Positions 16,741-23,804 of a stretch of DNA of 24,192 nt are shown in pieces. Origin of the DNA: Desulfobacteraceae bacterium. GTDB taxonomy: Bacteria; Desulfobacterota; Desulfobacteria; Desulfobacterales; JACKCP01. Each line of letters begins with the position of its first letter. Within the stretch, counting starts at the first letter, position 1. The notes beneath the pieces were generated by a model that was not told the DNA's origin, made no database searches, and saw nothing but the letters and a program-made list of their open reading frames with translations. A program made the position numbers and the translations under genes. The stretch covers positions 1-24,192 of the forward strand of contig JACKCP010000023.1 of NCBI GenBank assembly GCA_020633955.1. The letters are read 5' to 3'.

Positions 16741-18647
16741 AGTGAAATCTTTTTTAATATCTCCTTCATTTTTTTCGTATTGTTTTTACTTTTGTTGCAG
16801 GAATATCTTTCATTAATAAAATAATTGATAAACTCTTTTATTAAATTAAGACTCTTTATATTTGAGTTTTCAATCCTTTCTAAATATTCCAGATATCCTT
16901 CATTGTTTTTTTTAAGCAGATTTTCGTCTTTTATTTTTTTCTGAAGCTTTTCAAATAAAACAAGCTCCTCTGTTTTTTTACCAGTATATTTTGTTTTTAA
17001 ACTAAGCACTAATATAACTGAAATGCCGGAAATAACTAAAACAAAAATAAAAAGAAAAATTTTATTAAAAAAACTCTGATTTTTTAATCCAAGAAACTCA
17101 AAAAATTTATTTTGCAGGCTGAAGTTGTAGCCAATGATTTTCTGATCCCAGAAAAAATTCATGGCATCAAATATATTCAATATAGGTTTTGTGAATCTGA
17201 AAAAATCATTTTGGGCCCCAAAATCAGAAGAAAAAATCTGATCAGCGTTTATTTCAAGTCTGTCAGGCTGGGATTCAGTGGTTGGGTCAACTCTGATCCA
17301 GCCTTTATTTTCAACCCACACCTCACACCAGGCATGGGCATCGGATTGTCTAACATTAGTAAATCCTGCAATTGAGTTCTCCTCTCCTCCAAGATATCCT
17401 CCAACAATTCGTGATGGTACTTTTGCGGCACGCATTAAAAAAGCAAAAGATGAAGCAAAATGTTCACAAAACCCCTTTTTTTCATTAAAGAGAAATTCGT
17501 CTATATAATGTCTTCCGTATCTTGGGGGATTTAAAGTGTAGATAAAATTATTATCCTTAAAATATTTCAATCCCATTTCAATTCGTTTTTCTGGCAAAAA
17601 ATTTATCCAGCTTAAACCAAGTTCCACTGCCTTTGGATTGAAATTATTCGGAAGTTTTAAATGCTTTTCATAGGGTTTTGGATAATCTGGACTGGTATTT
17701 GAAAATTCAACTTCGTAAATTTTTTTGTCATTGATTTTAAAATACCATGAATAAAGGGTTGAATTTTCAGTGAGGTAAATTCCTCTTTCTTTAAAATTGA
17801 GGGGGTAATCAGGAGAAATCAAATATTTTGAGTAGGTTGGGTATAAAATAATAAAGGCTTTTTGATAATTTAAGTTTTCAGTTTTTTTATCTGCTCTTGA
17901 AGGCGGTTTGTCCGGATGCCATGAAATACCGTCAAAAGTATTGAAAACAATTCCTCTGAAATATGTGCCTGATAAACTGTTTTTTTCTTCAAATTTTACT
18001 TTAAATGCAACCTCATCATTTTTTACAAGTGAAGATACAGAGCCAGGACTTATAGTCTGAGCAAATCCTGATACATTTTTTGAGCTGCTGTGTTTTCCCC
18101 ATAGACTGCTTTGAATCCTTGGGAAAAAGAAAAATAATAAAAAGGCAAACAAAAGAGCAGGTAAAGAAACATAAAGGCTTTTTTTAATATTTATAAAAAT
18201 ATTTTTATCAGGAGCATTAATATATCCCATTACAGAAATAGTATATACAGCAGACAAAAACATATAAATTGTTGTGAAAAAAGAAGTGGAAAATAAAATC
18301 AGTGAAAGAAGAATAAAAAAACTTAAAAAACAGGCCACAAGTTCATCACGAGGATTTTTCATCTCCAAAATCTTTAATTGTGCCATTACAATTAATAGAG
18401 GTACCCCTGCATCTCTTGAAAAAAGTTCCCTGAAGTTTACAGCAAGAATAAAAGTAAAAAAAACTGTCAAAAAGATCAGCATCTTTTTTTGAGGTTTTTT
18501 AATTTTGTCAAAAATAATAAGAATATTGTAAATAAATGGAATAACAATAATAAATAAAGTTTGAGGCTCCATAAAGAAAAGAACTGGTAAGGAAGAAAAA
18601 AATATTGAGGAAAATATTATTCTGGAGTTGTTTTTCAAATCATTCAT
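16737..18647 (-). CDS. Membrane transglutaminase-like protein (TgpA / DUF3488 family)
   Basis: This protein of about 636 residues has several N-terminal membrane helices (roughly the first 185 residues), a periplasmic transglutaminase-core domain, one more helix near residue 530, and a C-terminal DUF4129-like cytoplasmic tail. The catalytic triad is complete: Cys394 in GFCEHFASS, His438 in SDAHAWCEVW and Asp454 in RVDPTT. Such proteins usually accompany a MoxR ATPase and a DUF58 protein, as here. Their substrate is poorly known, although Pseudomonas TgpA is a membrane protein important for viability. I place the start at ATG 18647, 7 nt after GGAG and overlapping the DUF58 stop. An upstream TTG at 18671 would add 8 residues but lacks a good ribosome site. 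Confidence 0.88.
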   Translation of the reverse strand: MNDLKNNSRIIFSSIFFSSLPVLFFMEPQTLFIIVIPFIYNILIIFDKIKKPQKKMLIFLTVFFTFILAVNFRELFSRDAGVPLLIVMAQLKILEMKNPRDELVACFLSFFILLSLILFSTSFFTTIYMFLSAVYTISVMGYINAPDKNIFINIKKSLYVSLPALLFAFLLFFFFPRIQSSLWGKHSSSKNVSGFAQTISPGSVSSLVKNDEVAFKVKFEEKNSLSGTYFRGIVFNTFDGISWHPDKPPSRADKKTENLNYQKAFIILYPTYSKYLISPDYPLNFKERGIYLTENSTLYSWYFKINDKKIYEVEFSNTSPDYPKPYEKHLKLPNNFNPKAVELGLSWINFLPEKRIEMGLKYFKDNNFIYTLNPPRYGRHYIDEFLFNEKKGFCEHFASSFAFLMRAAKVPSRIVGGYLGGEENSIAGFTNVRQSDAHAWCEVWVENKGWIRVDPTTESQPDRLEINADQIFSSDFGAQNDFFRFTKPILNIFDAMNFFWDQKIIGYNFSLQNKFFEFLGLKNQSFFNKIFLFIFVLVISGISVILVLSLKTKYTGKKTEELVLFEKLQKKIKDENLLKKNNEGYLEYLERIENSNIKSLNLIKEFINYFINERYSCNKSKNNTKKMKEILKKISL

Positions 18648-19596
18648 TTTTAAACTCCGCAAGAATTTCAAGGCACTTTTTCTGGTGCTCTTTTCCTGTT
18701 CCAGGTGAAATATTCATTTTATCTGTTTCAAATCCATATTTTAAACCCATTGATTCAAGCTCAAGTATTGTTTTGCAGATAAGTGAGAGCTTTTTTTCAA
18801 TATTATTAATCTTTATTTCATCAAAATAAATGATGAGTTCATCAAGACCTGTCTGGTCTCCAAAATCTTTGGTAAAAAGCCCAAGTCCTTTTGAGTAGGA
18901 TTTCCAGGAAATTCTTTTTATGCTGTCTCCTTTTTCATATTCTTTGAGTCCTTTAAATTCATCTTCGTTTTTGTTGCTGTCCTTTATGATGCCTTTTTCT
19001 TCCATAATTGATTTCAGCTCATGAACAGGAATAGCGTTTTTTGATGGAGCAGGGTAGATAATTTGTTTTTCATTTGAGCGAATATAAGTCCATGCCTTAA
19101 AAATCCCATATGGGTAATCGGAAGACAGAGTAAAAACTGGTGAATTGTAAACACCTCTTTTTATTGAATCAATTTCCATCTCCTGTTTTACAGATAAATT
19201 TTTATTTATGGATTTAAATTTTATCATTTTATCAGAACAGCTTATTTCAAAGAGTTTTTTTTCGTTTTTTTCTGCTGAAAGGTGAAAAATAATTTTTGCC
19301 TTTGAAAGGGCAAAGCTGTTTTCAATTTTTATGGAAATTATTTTTAAACCTAAAATGGAGTTTCTTGTTTCTCTGATTGAAATTAAAAATACAAAGAAAA
19401 GAAAAAAACTGAATAAAAGTCCCATGTTGTTGTTTTCATTAAACGATCCTGCAAAAATAACAAAAATTACCAGGAGAAATATAAAGCCTGGAGGTGTTGG
19501 CAGAATATAGATCTGATTCTTTTTTATTACCAGGGGTGGTTCCTTGGCCCTGTTTTTTATTTTTTGTTTTATGAAATTATTTAATTTGAATTTCAT
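18640..19596 (-). CDS. DUF58 family membrane-associated protein
   Basis: This 318-residue protein has two closely spaced membrane helices near the N-terminus (about 33-75), followed by an extra-helical region and the hallmark DUF58 motif YEKGDSIKRISWKSYSK (about 221-237). The C-terminal part resembles the vWA-like fold seen in DUF58 proteins. It sits between the MoxR ATPase, whose gene it overlaps by 20 bp, and the transglutaminase gene, which it overlaps by 8 bp. The three therefore form a tightly coupled operon. In such clusters the MoxR ATPase is thought to act as a chaperone on the vWA/DUF58 partner; the physiological role is not established. The ATG has only a weak purine stretch (GAGAT) upstream, consistent with translational coupling. 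Confidence 0.9.
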   Translation of the reverse strand: MKFKLNNFIKQKIKNRAKEPPLVIKKNQIYILPTPPGFIFLLVIFVIFAGSFNENNNMGLLFSFFLFFVFLISIRETRNSILGLKIISIKIENSFALSKAKIIFHLSAEKNEKKLFEISCSDKMIKFKSINKNLSVKQEMEIDSIKRGVYNSPVFTLSSDYPYGIFKAWTYIRSNEKQIIYPAPSKNAIPVHELKSIMEEKGIIKDSNKNEDEFKGLKEYEKGDSIKRISWKSYSKGLGLFTKDFGDQTGLDELIIYFDEIKINNIEKKLSLICKTILELESMGLKYGFETDKMNISPGTGKEHQKKCLEILAEFKNE

Positions 19597-20497
19597 TTAA
19601 TATCTCTGTTATTTCATTTTTTTTAATGAACCTGTTTTCTTTTTGAAGGAAAAGTCTGTGAGAGGCTGCCAATGGAAGAACTGTCTTGATATCCTCTGGT
19701 ATAACAAAATCTCTTGAATATATATATGCCCAGGCTTTTGCAGACTGAAGAATGCTTATTGCCGCTCTTGGAGAAAGACCATTTTTAAAGTGTCCGCAGT
19801 TTCTTGTGAACTCGATTATATCCTGTAGATAATCAATTACAGGATCACTTGCTTTAATCAGCTTGATCTGACTTTGAATCTCAAATGCTGATTTTGAATT
19901 GAGTACCGGATTGGCAGATTTTGTTTCATGGGCGGTTGAATGCTTTTCAAGGAGAATTCTTTTTTCGGAATCCCTGTCCGGATAACCTATCTCAATTTTA
20001 AAAAGGAATCTGTCAAGCTGCGACTCAGGAAGAGGAAAAGTGCCGGCCTGTTCCTGGGGATTTTGTGTTGCAATAACAAAAAAAGGCTTTTTCAACTCAT
20101 ATGTATTTCCTTCAATTGTAATCTGCCTTTCTTCCATTGCTTCAAGCAGAGCACTCTGGGTTTTTGGAGTTGCTCTGTTTATTTCATCTGCCAGAAGCAC
20201 CTGGGTGAACACAGGGCCCGGGTGGAAAGTAAAACTTCCGTTTTTCTGATCAAAGACTGAAGTGCCTAAAATATCTCCGGGAAGCATATCGCTTGTACAC
20301 TGGATTCTTTTGAATTTCAGGCCCATTACATTTGAAAGAGCATTTGCAAGTGATGTTTTGCCTATTCCTGGAAGATCTTCAATCAAAAGATGTCCGTCAG
20401 CAAGCAGGCAGGTAAGGCATTGTACTATTTTTTCCCTTTTACCAAGAATTATTTTCTCAACTTCATCAATTATTTCTTTTATTGTGTTATTTATCAT
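19577..20497 (-). CDS. MoxR-family AAA+ ATPase
   Basis: This 306-residue AAA+ ATPase of the MoxR class is first in the MoxR-DUF58-transglutaminase operon. The P-loop is PGIGKT with Lys47-Thr48. The MoxR-typical TSDMLPGDILG follows (about 68-78), then Walker B LLADEINR with Asp104-Glu105, sensor motif ATQNP, arginine-finger region SQLDRFLF, and the C-terminal lid (SPRAAISILQSAKAWA). MoxR ATPases remodel or activate vWA-type partner proteins, here presumably the DUF58 protein. Length and motifs are standard, and nothing catalytic is missing. The ATG is preceded by AAGAG. Foldback element copy 3 lies 43 bp upstream in the same orientation as copies before glnS and motA. Confidence 0.93.
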   Translation of the reverse strand: MINNTIKEIIDEVEKIILGKREKIVQCLTCLLADGHLLIEDLPGIGKTSLANALSNVMGLKFKRIQCTSDMLPGDILGTSVFDQKNGSFTFHPGPVFTQVLLADEINRATPKTQSALLEAMEERQITIEGNTYELKKPFFVIATQNPQEQAGTFPLPESQLDRFLFKIEIGYPDRDSEKRILLEKHSTAHETKSANPVLNSKSAFEIQSQIKLIKASDPVIDYLQDIIEFTRNCGHFKNGLSPRAAISILQSAKAWAYIYSRDFVIPEDIKTVLPLAASHRLFLQKENRFIKKNEITEILNEIQIK

Positions 20498-20540
20498 GAT
20501 GAACTCTTTTGTTCTGTTAAAATAAAGTTATTTAATTAGT

Positions 20541-20679
20541 TGCTGAACGAAAACGGCCTTTTTTGTCCATTTCGGTGTCAGATAAAAAATTTAATCCTCA
20601 AAATACTCCATGTATTCCTGCGGTTAAATTTTTTATCTTCCTTGAACTGAACAAAAAATTCTCGTTTTCGGCCAATCAC
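20541..20679 (-). mobile_element. MITE-like foldback element, copy 3 (139 bp), best preserved
   Basis: Read on the minus strand it starts GTGATTGGCCGAAAACG and ends CGTTTTCGTTCAGCA. Almost the whole length folds back: an outer stem CGAAAACG/CGTTTTCG, a middle stem of TTTTTTGT against ACAAAAAA, and an inner perfect 15-bp stem starting AGATAAAAAATTTAA. A short loop region holds AATAC/GTATT. It is flanked by a perfect 8-bp direct repeat, TAATTAGT at 20533-20540 and 20680-20687, which looks like a target-site duplication. The most perfect palindrome and the perfect duplication occur in the same copy, suggesting the most recent insertion. No reading frame is contained. Confidence 0.78.
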
Positions 20680-20687
20680 TAATTAGT

Positions 20688-20949
20688 CAGTTTTTAGCCA
20701 GGAGAAAAGTCTTTTTGCTTAAAGGAGAAGATTTCATTATTAAACATTAAAAAGTTTTATTTACTCTCTGGCTTAGTGAGAATGAAGAACCAAGAAAAAG
20801 ACAGCTGTATAATTTCAAAGTGAACAGTTACGTAATTATTAATTTAATATAATAATAAAAAGCGTTTTTTAAACATGCATAAAAATAATATCATTATTTG
20901 GACTTAATAAAAAATAATTATGCAATGAAACTACAAAAGGAGGAATAAA
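20688..20949. other. AT-rich intergenic region before the LUD gene
   Basis: This 262-bp stretch between element copy 3 and the LUD gene has no credible reading frame. A TATAAT-like site in TTTAATATAATAATA (around 20850) may be a -10 box for the LUD gene, but no convincing -35 box is visible. The remainder shows no clear structure. Confidence 0.4.
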
Positions 20950-21603
20950 ATGAATGAAGCAATTGAAAAATATTGGATGAAAAAACTTGAGCACACAAAA
21001 GAAAATCTTATTTCAAATAATTTTAATGTTTTTATTGCGGAAAATGAAAAAGATGCTTCAAAAATTTTTTTTGATCAAATTATGACTGATCTTTCTCCTG
21101 TGTCTGTTTCATGGGGAGGCTCACTTACTTTCAAGGAATCAGGTATTTATGAGAAGTTGAAAAAGCAGGATAATATCACAATAATTGATACATATGATAA
21201 GTCTTTTTCAAAGGATGAAATTATGGAATTGAGAAGGAATGCTCTTCTTTGCGATCTTTTTATCACAGGAACCAATGCTGTAACTGAAACAGGGGTTCTG
21301 ATAAATCTTGACATGATAGGAAACAGGGTTGGCGCAATAACATTTGGGCCAAAAAATGTTGTGATTTTAGCAGGAAGGAATAAAATTGTTCCAGATATTG
21401 ATTCAGGAGTGCAGAGAATAAAAAATTACTCAGCTCCAGTAAATGCAATCAGACTTGATAAAAAAACTCCATGTGCAAAAGTTTCTACATGTTCTGACTG
21501 CTCAAGTCCAGACAGGATATGCAATGTCTGGGCTATAACTGAAAAATCATTCCCTGAAAAGAGAATTTCAATTATTCTTATTAATAAGGATTTAGGGTTT
21601 TAA
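20950..21603 (+). CDS. LUD-domain protein (LutC/YkgG-like) with C-terminal cysteine cluster
   Basis: This 217-residue protein is of the LUD (DUF162) family, whose members include LutC of the L-lactate oxidation complex LutABC. Family features are a SWGGSLTFKESG segment, DLFITGTNAVTETGVLINLD and FGPKNVVILAGRNKIV. Near the C-terminus lie four cysteines, Cys175, Cys181, Cys184 and Cys191 (CX5CX2CX6C, ending DRICN), a metal- or iron-sulfur-binding type arrangement not part of the short LutC core. No lutA or lutB gene is nearby, so a lactate role cannot be assumed. A strong ribosome site AGGAGG lies 5 nt before the ATG. It is a single-gene unit converging on purA, with a shared hairpin between them. 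Confidence 0.85.
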   Translation: MNEAIEKYWMKKLEHTKENLISNNFNVFIAENEKDASKIFFDQIMTDLSPVSVSWGGSLTFKESGIYEKLKKQDNITIIDTYDKSFSKDEIMELRRNALLCDLFITGTNAVTETGVLINLDMIGNRVGAITFGPKNVVILAGRNKIVPDIDSGVQRIKNYSAPVNAIRLDKKTPCAKVSTCSDCSSPDRICNVWAITEKSFPEKRISIILINKDLGF

Positions 21604-21615
21604 GGGGATTTAATT

Positions 21616-21641
21616 GGCCGGCTTGTAAAACCGGCCGCTAT
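21616..21641. terminator. Hairpin between convergent LUD and purA genes
   Basis: GGCCGG (21616-21621) and CCGGCC (21631-21636) form a GC-rich 6-bp stem with a 9-nt loop in the 39-bp gap between two converging stop codons. It is followed by GCTATTTTA on the plus strand, so the U-tract is imperfect. It probably terminates both genes. Confidence 0.65.
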
Positions 21642-21642
21642 T

Positions 21643-22935
21643 TTACCTGAATAAAGGTTTGATTTCTATTGTTTCTTCTCTTCCAGGTCCAACTGATGCA
21701 ATTTTTACTTCTGTTTCACAGATCTCTTCTATTCTTCTTATGTATCTTATTGTGCTCTGTGGAAAGTCATCAAATTTTCTAATACTGCTTATATCTTCGT
21801 CCCATCCGTCAATTGTTTCATATTGCGGGACAGCAATTGCAGCATTTTGAACAAGAGCAGGAAAATATGGTGTAATTTCATTTCCAATTTTATAAGAGGT
21901 GCATATTTTAAGCTGCTTTATTCCCCCAAGAACATCAAGTTTAGTCAATACAAGTCCTGTTACTGAATTAAGTCTTATTGCATTATTCAAAACAACTGTA
22001 TCAATCCATCCGCATCTTCTTTTTCTTCCTGTGGTAGCTCCGAATTCTGCCCCTTTTTTCTGGATATAATCACCTGTTGCATCCAGAAGTTCTGTTGGGA
22101 AAGGACCTGCGCCAACTCTTGTGGTATATGCCTTTGCAATCCCAAGAACTTCCTGGATTGCTTTTGGACCAACTCCTGAACCACAGCAGATATTTCCGGA
22201 AACTGTATTTGAAGATGTTACAAAAGGGTAGGTCCCATGATCAATGTCAAGGTGGGTTCCCTGAGCGCCTTCAAAAAGAATTTTATAGTCATTTTTAAAT
22301 GCATCCCCAAGATCAGCAGATATATTTTTTACGTAGGGCTTAAGTCTTTTTGCATATTCAGAATATGTATTATAAATTTCATCAAAATCAGGAGTTTCAG
22401 GGTAAGAAAAAGCATGGGTAAGAATTTTTGTTTTTTCTTCAATATTTACTTTAAGCATTTCTCTAAAAATCTGATCTTCGAGAAATTCAGCAAATCTTAT
22501 TCCTTTTCTTGAAGCCTTGTCCTCATAGCAAGGGCCTATCCCTCTTCCTGTTGTACCTATCTTTTTATCTCCGGCACTGTTTTCACGGGCATTGTCTAGC
22601 ATTTTGTGGTATGGAAAAATTATATGGGCTTTTTCGCTTATGGAAAGTTTTTCAGGACTTACATCTATCCCTTTTTTTTCCAAATAATCCATTTCCTCCA
22701 ACAATACAGAAGGGTCAACAACCACGCCGTTTCCAATAATGCACCTTTTGCCCTGGATGATTCCTGAAGGTACAAGGTGGCTTATAATTGATTCACCGTT
22801 TATGACCATTGTATGACCTGCATTGTTTCCTCCCTGAAACCTTACAACATAGTCTGCACGGTCTGATAAGAGGTCAACTATTTTACCCTTGCCTTCATCT
22901 CCCCACTGGGTTCCAATCACGGCAATACTGGACAC
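21643..22935 (-). CDS. purA: Adenylosuccinate synthetase
   Basis: This 430-residue enzyme catalyses the first step from IMP to AMP: GTP-dependent joining of IMP and aspartate. The N-terminal P-loop-like motif QWGDEGKGK has the catalytic Asp13, and GGNNAGHT has the catalytic His41. Further family motifs are IGTTGRGIGPCYEDKASR, LFEGAQGTHLDIDHGTYPFVTSSN, TRVGAGPFPTEL and TGRKRRCGWID. The protein is complete and of normal length. The start codon is GTG, with GGAG about 9 nt upstream; it overlaps the end of tadA by 19 bp, so the two are translationally coupled. Purine synthesis and tRNA editing have no direct tie, so the pairing is probably a housekeeping operon. Confidence 0.97.
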   Translation of the reverse strand: MSSIAVIGTQWGDEGKGKIVDLLSDRADYVVRFQGGNNAGHTMVINGESIISHLVPSGIIQGKRCIIGNGVVVDPSVLLEEMDYLEKKGIDVSPEKLSISEKAHIIFPYHKMLDNARENSAGDKKIGTTGRGIGPCYEDKASRKGIRFAEFLEDQIFREMLKVNIEEKTKILTHAFSYPETPDFDEIYNTYSEYAKRLKPYVKNISADLGDAFKNDYKILFEGAQGTHLDIDHGTYPFVTSSNTVSGNICCGSGVGPKAIQEVLGIAKAYTTRVGAGPFPTELLDATGDYIQKKGAEFGATTGRKRRCGWIDTVVLNNAIRLNSVTGLVLTKLDVLGGIKQLKICTSYKIGNEITPYFPALVQNAAIAVPQYETIDGWDEDISSIRKFDDFPQSTIRYIRRIEEICETEVKIASVGPGREETIEIKPLFR

Positions 22936-23402
22936 TTTGATTCTCCTTTTTTAATCTTTCTTTTGTTTAGAAAAAAGTCCTGAAGAAGTTTTCTGCATTC
23001 ATTTTCTAAAATTCCTGAAACTATTTCAGGTCTGTGATTCAAATTTTTATTATCCTGAAAGCTGTATAAAGAGCCGCAGCCGCCCCATTTATGGTCGAAT
23101 GCTCCGAATACAACTTTATTTATCCTAGAATGAACAACAGCACCCATGCACATTACACAGGGTTCTATTGTTGAATATAAAACAGTATCAGGAAGTCTGT
23201 AGTTAGAAAGTCTTTCTGAAGCTTTTTTAATAGCATTAATCTCAGCGTGAGAGCATGGATTATTTTCTGTTATAACAAGATTATGACCTTTTGCAATAAT
23301 ATTGCCGGCAAGATCTGTAATAACTGCCCCAATTGGAACCTCATCCATAGCTTTTGCCATTAATGCTTCTTTCAAAGCAATTTCCATAAAAAATTCATAC
23401 AT
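22917..23402 (-). CDS. tadA: tRNA-specific adenosine deaminase
   Basis: This 161-residue zinc deaminase converts A34 to inosine in the wobble position of tRNA-Arg(ACG), allowing it to read three arginine codons. The zinc site is complete: His52 and catalytic Glu54 in SHAEINAI, with Cys82 and Cys85 in EPCVMC. MEIALKEA at the start and VPIGAV are typical. I choose ATG 23402 because it gives the usual TadA length and N-terminus; longer forms from TTG 23468 would add an unrelated tail. The gene overlaps purA by 19 bp. The tRNA-Arg(ACG) gene itself begins about 240 bp away on the other strand. Confidence 0.92.
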   Translation of the reverse strand: MYEFFMEIALKEALMAKAMDEVPIGAVITDLAGNIIAKGHNLVITENNPCSHAEINAIKKASERLSNYRLPDTVLYSTIEPCVMCMGAVVHSRINKVVFGAFDHKWGGCGSLYSFQDNKNLNHRPEIVSGILENECRKLLQDFFLNKRKIKKGESKCPVLP

Positions 23403-23418
23403 CAGCACATACCCCAAA

Positions 23419-23447
23419 TCTATAATGCGATATCTTGAGACAAACAA
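23419..23447 (-). promoter_or_regulatory. Candidate promoter of tadA-purA
   Basis: On the minus strand TTGTTT (23442-23447) and TATAGA (23419-23424) lie 17 bp apart, directly before the chosen tadA ATG at 23402. That would leave a very short leader of about 10 nt, so the match is tentative. Confidence 0.33.
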
Positions 23448-23599
23448 AGAGTCAACTCTTAATTGCAAAAAAAATAAATTTCCTTTAAAAAAAATTAAGT
23501 TAACCCTGAAAAAAACACTAAATTACATCAAAGATCAAATTTTTAAAATTTTAATATGATAAATTTGTATCTGAATATTATGTTTTTTAATTTTTTACA

Positions 23600-23629
23600 T
23601 TGACAATCATGGTGTCATTGGTCTATATG
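23600..23629 (+). promoter_or_regulatory. Promoter of tRNA-Arg
   Basis: A consensus -35 box TTGACA (23600-23605) and TATATG (23624-23629) are 18 bp apart. Transcription would begin about 8 nt before the mature tRNA, the expected arrangement for a tRNA gene. Confidence 0.65.
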
Positions 23630-23643
23630 CAATAATGTTTTTT

Positions 23644-23720
23644 GCGCCTGTAGCTCAGCTGGATAGAGCGCCGGACTACGAATCCGTAGGTCGGGGGTTC
23701 GAATCCCTCCAGGCGTGCCA
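23644..23720 (+). tRNA. tRNA-Arg (anticodon ACG)
   Basis: A full 77-nt cloverleaf with encoded CCA. The acceptor arm GCGCCTG pairs with CAGGCGT, with G-T at the first pair. The D arm is GCTC/GAGC, the anticodon arm CCGGA/TCCGT has one mismatch at its base (C-T), and the loop CTACGAA gives anticodon ACG. The variable loop is AGGTC and the T arm is GGGGG-TTCGAAT-CCCTC. ACG is read as arginine and is the standard substrate for TadA, encoded next door. An integrase gene begins 84 bp downstream, so the 3' half is the likely attachment site of an integrated element. Confidence 0.96.
23690..23720 (+). other. Probable integration (att) site in the tRNA 3' end
   Basis: Tyrosine integrases often recombine in the T arm and 3' end of tRNA genes. 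Here the intact tRNA is followed directly by an integrase gene. The matching second att copy would lie to the right of the window, so the exact core cannot be defined. Confidence 0.45.
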
Positions 23721-23728
23721 TAAACAAT

Positions 23729-23763
23729 AAGGCTTCCAGCCTTCCCTTCAAGTGGACTTGAAG
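23729..23763. repeat. Two tandem short palindromes between tRNA and integrase
   Basis: AAGGCT-TCC-AGCCTT (23729-23743) and CTTCAAGT-GG-ACTTGAAG (23746-23763) are perfect inverted repeats two bases apart. Neither is followed by a T-run, so they are poor terminators. Roles in tRNA 3' processing, excisionase or repressor binding are possible but unproven. Confidence 0.55.
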
Positions 23764-23767
23764 TTTG

Positions 23768-23787
23768 TACACACCTTCATACACACC
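23768..23787 (+). repeat. Pair of TACACACC direct repeats upstream of the integrase
   Basis: TACACACC occurs at 23768-23775 and 23780-23787, spaced 12 bp apart, just before the integrase ribosome site. The same octamer recurs inside the gene. The spacing and position suggest protein binding sites, possibly integrase arm-type sites. Confidence 0.45.
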
Positions 23788-23804
23788 CAAAGGGGAGGAG
23801 AGAC

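Noticed and set aside
23403..23468. N-terminal extension of TadA from TTG 23468
   Set aside because: The added 22 residues are not TadA-like, and the ATG at 23402 gives the normal family start and length.
23302..23559. An 85-codon plus-strand open frame over the tadA start
   Set aside because: It is antisense to tadA and its upstream region, with no ribosome site and Lys-rich low-complexity content.
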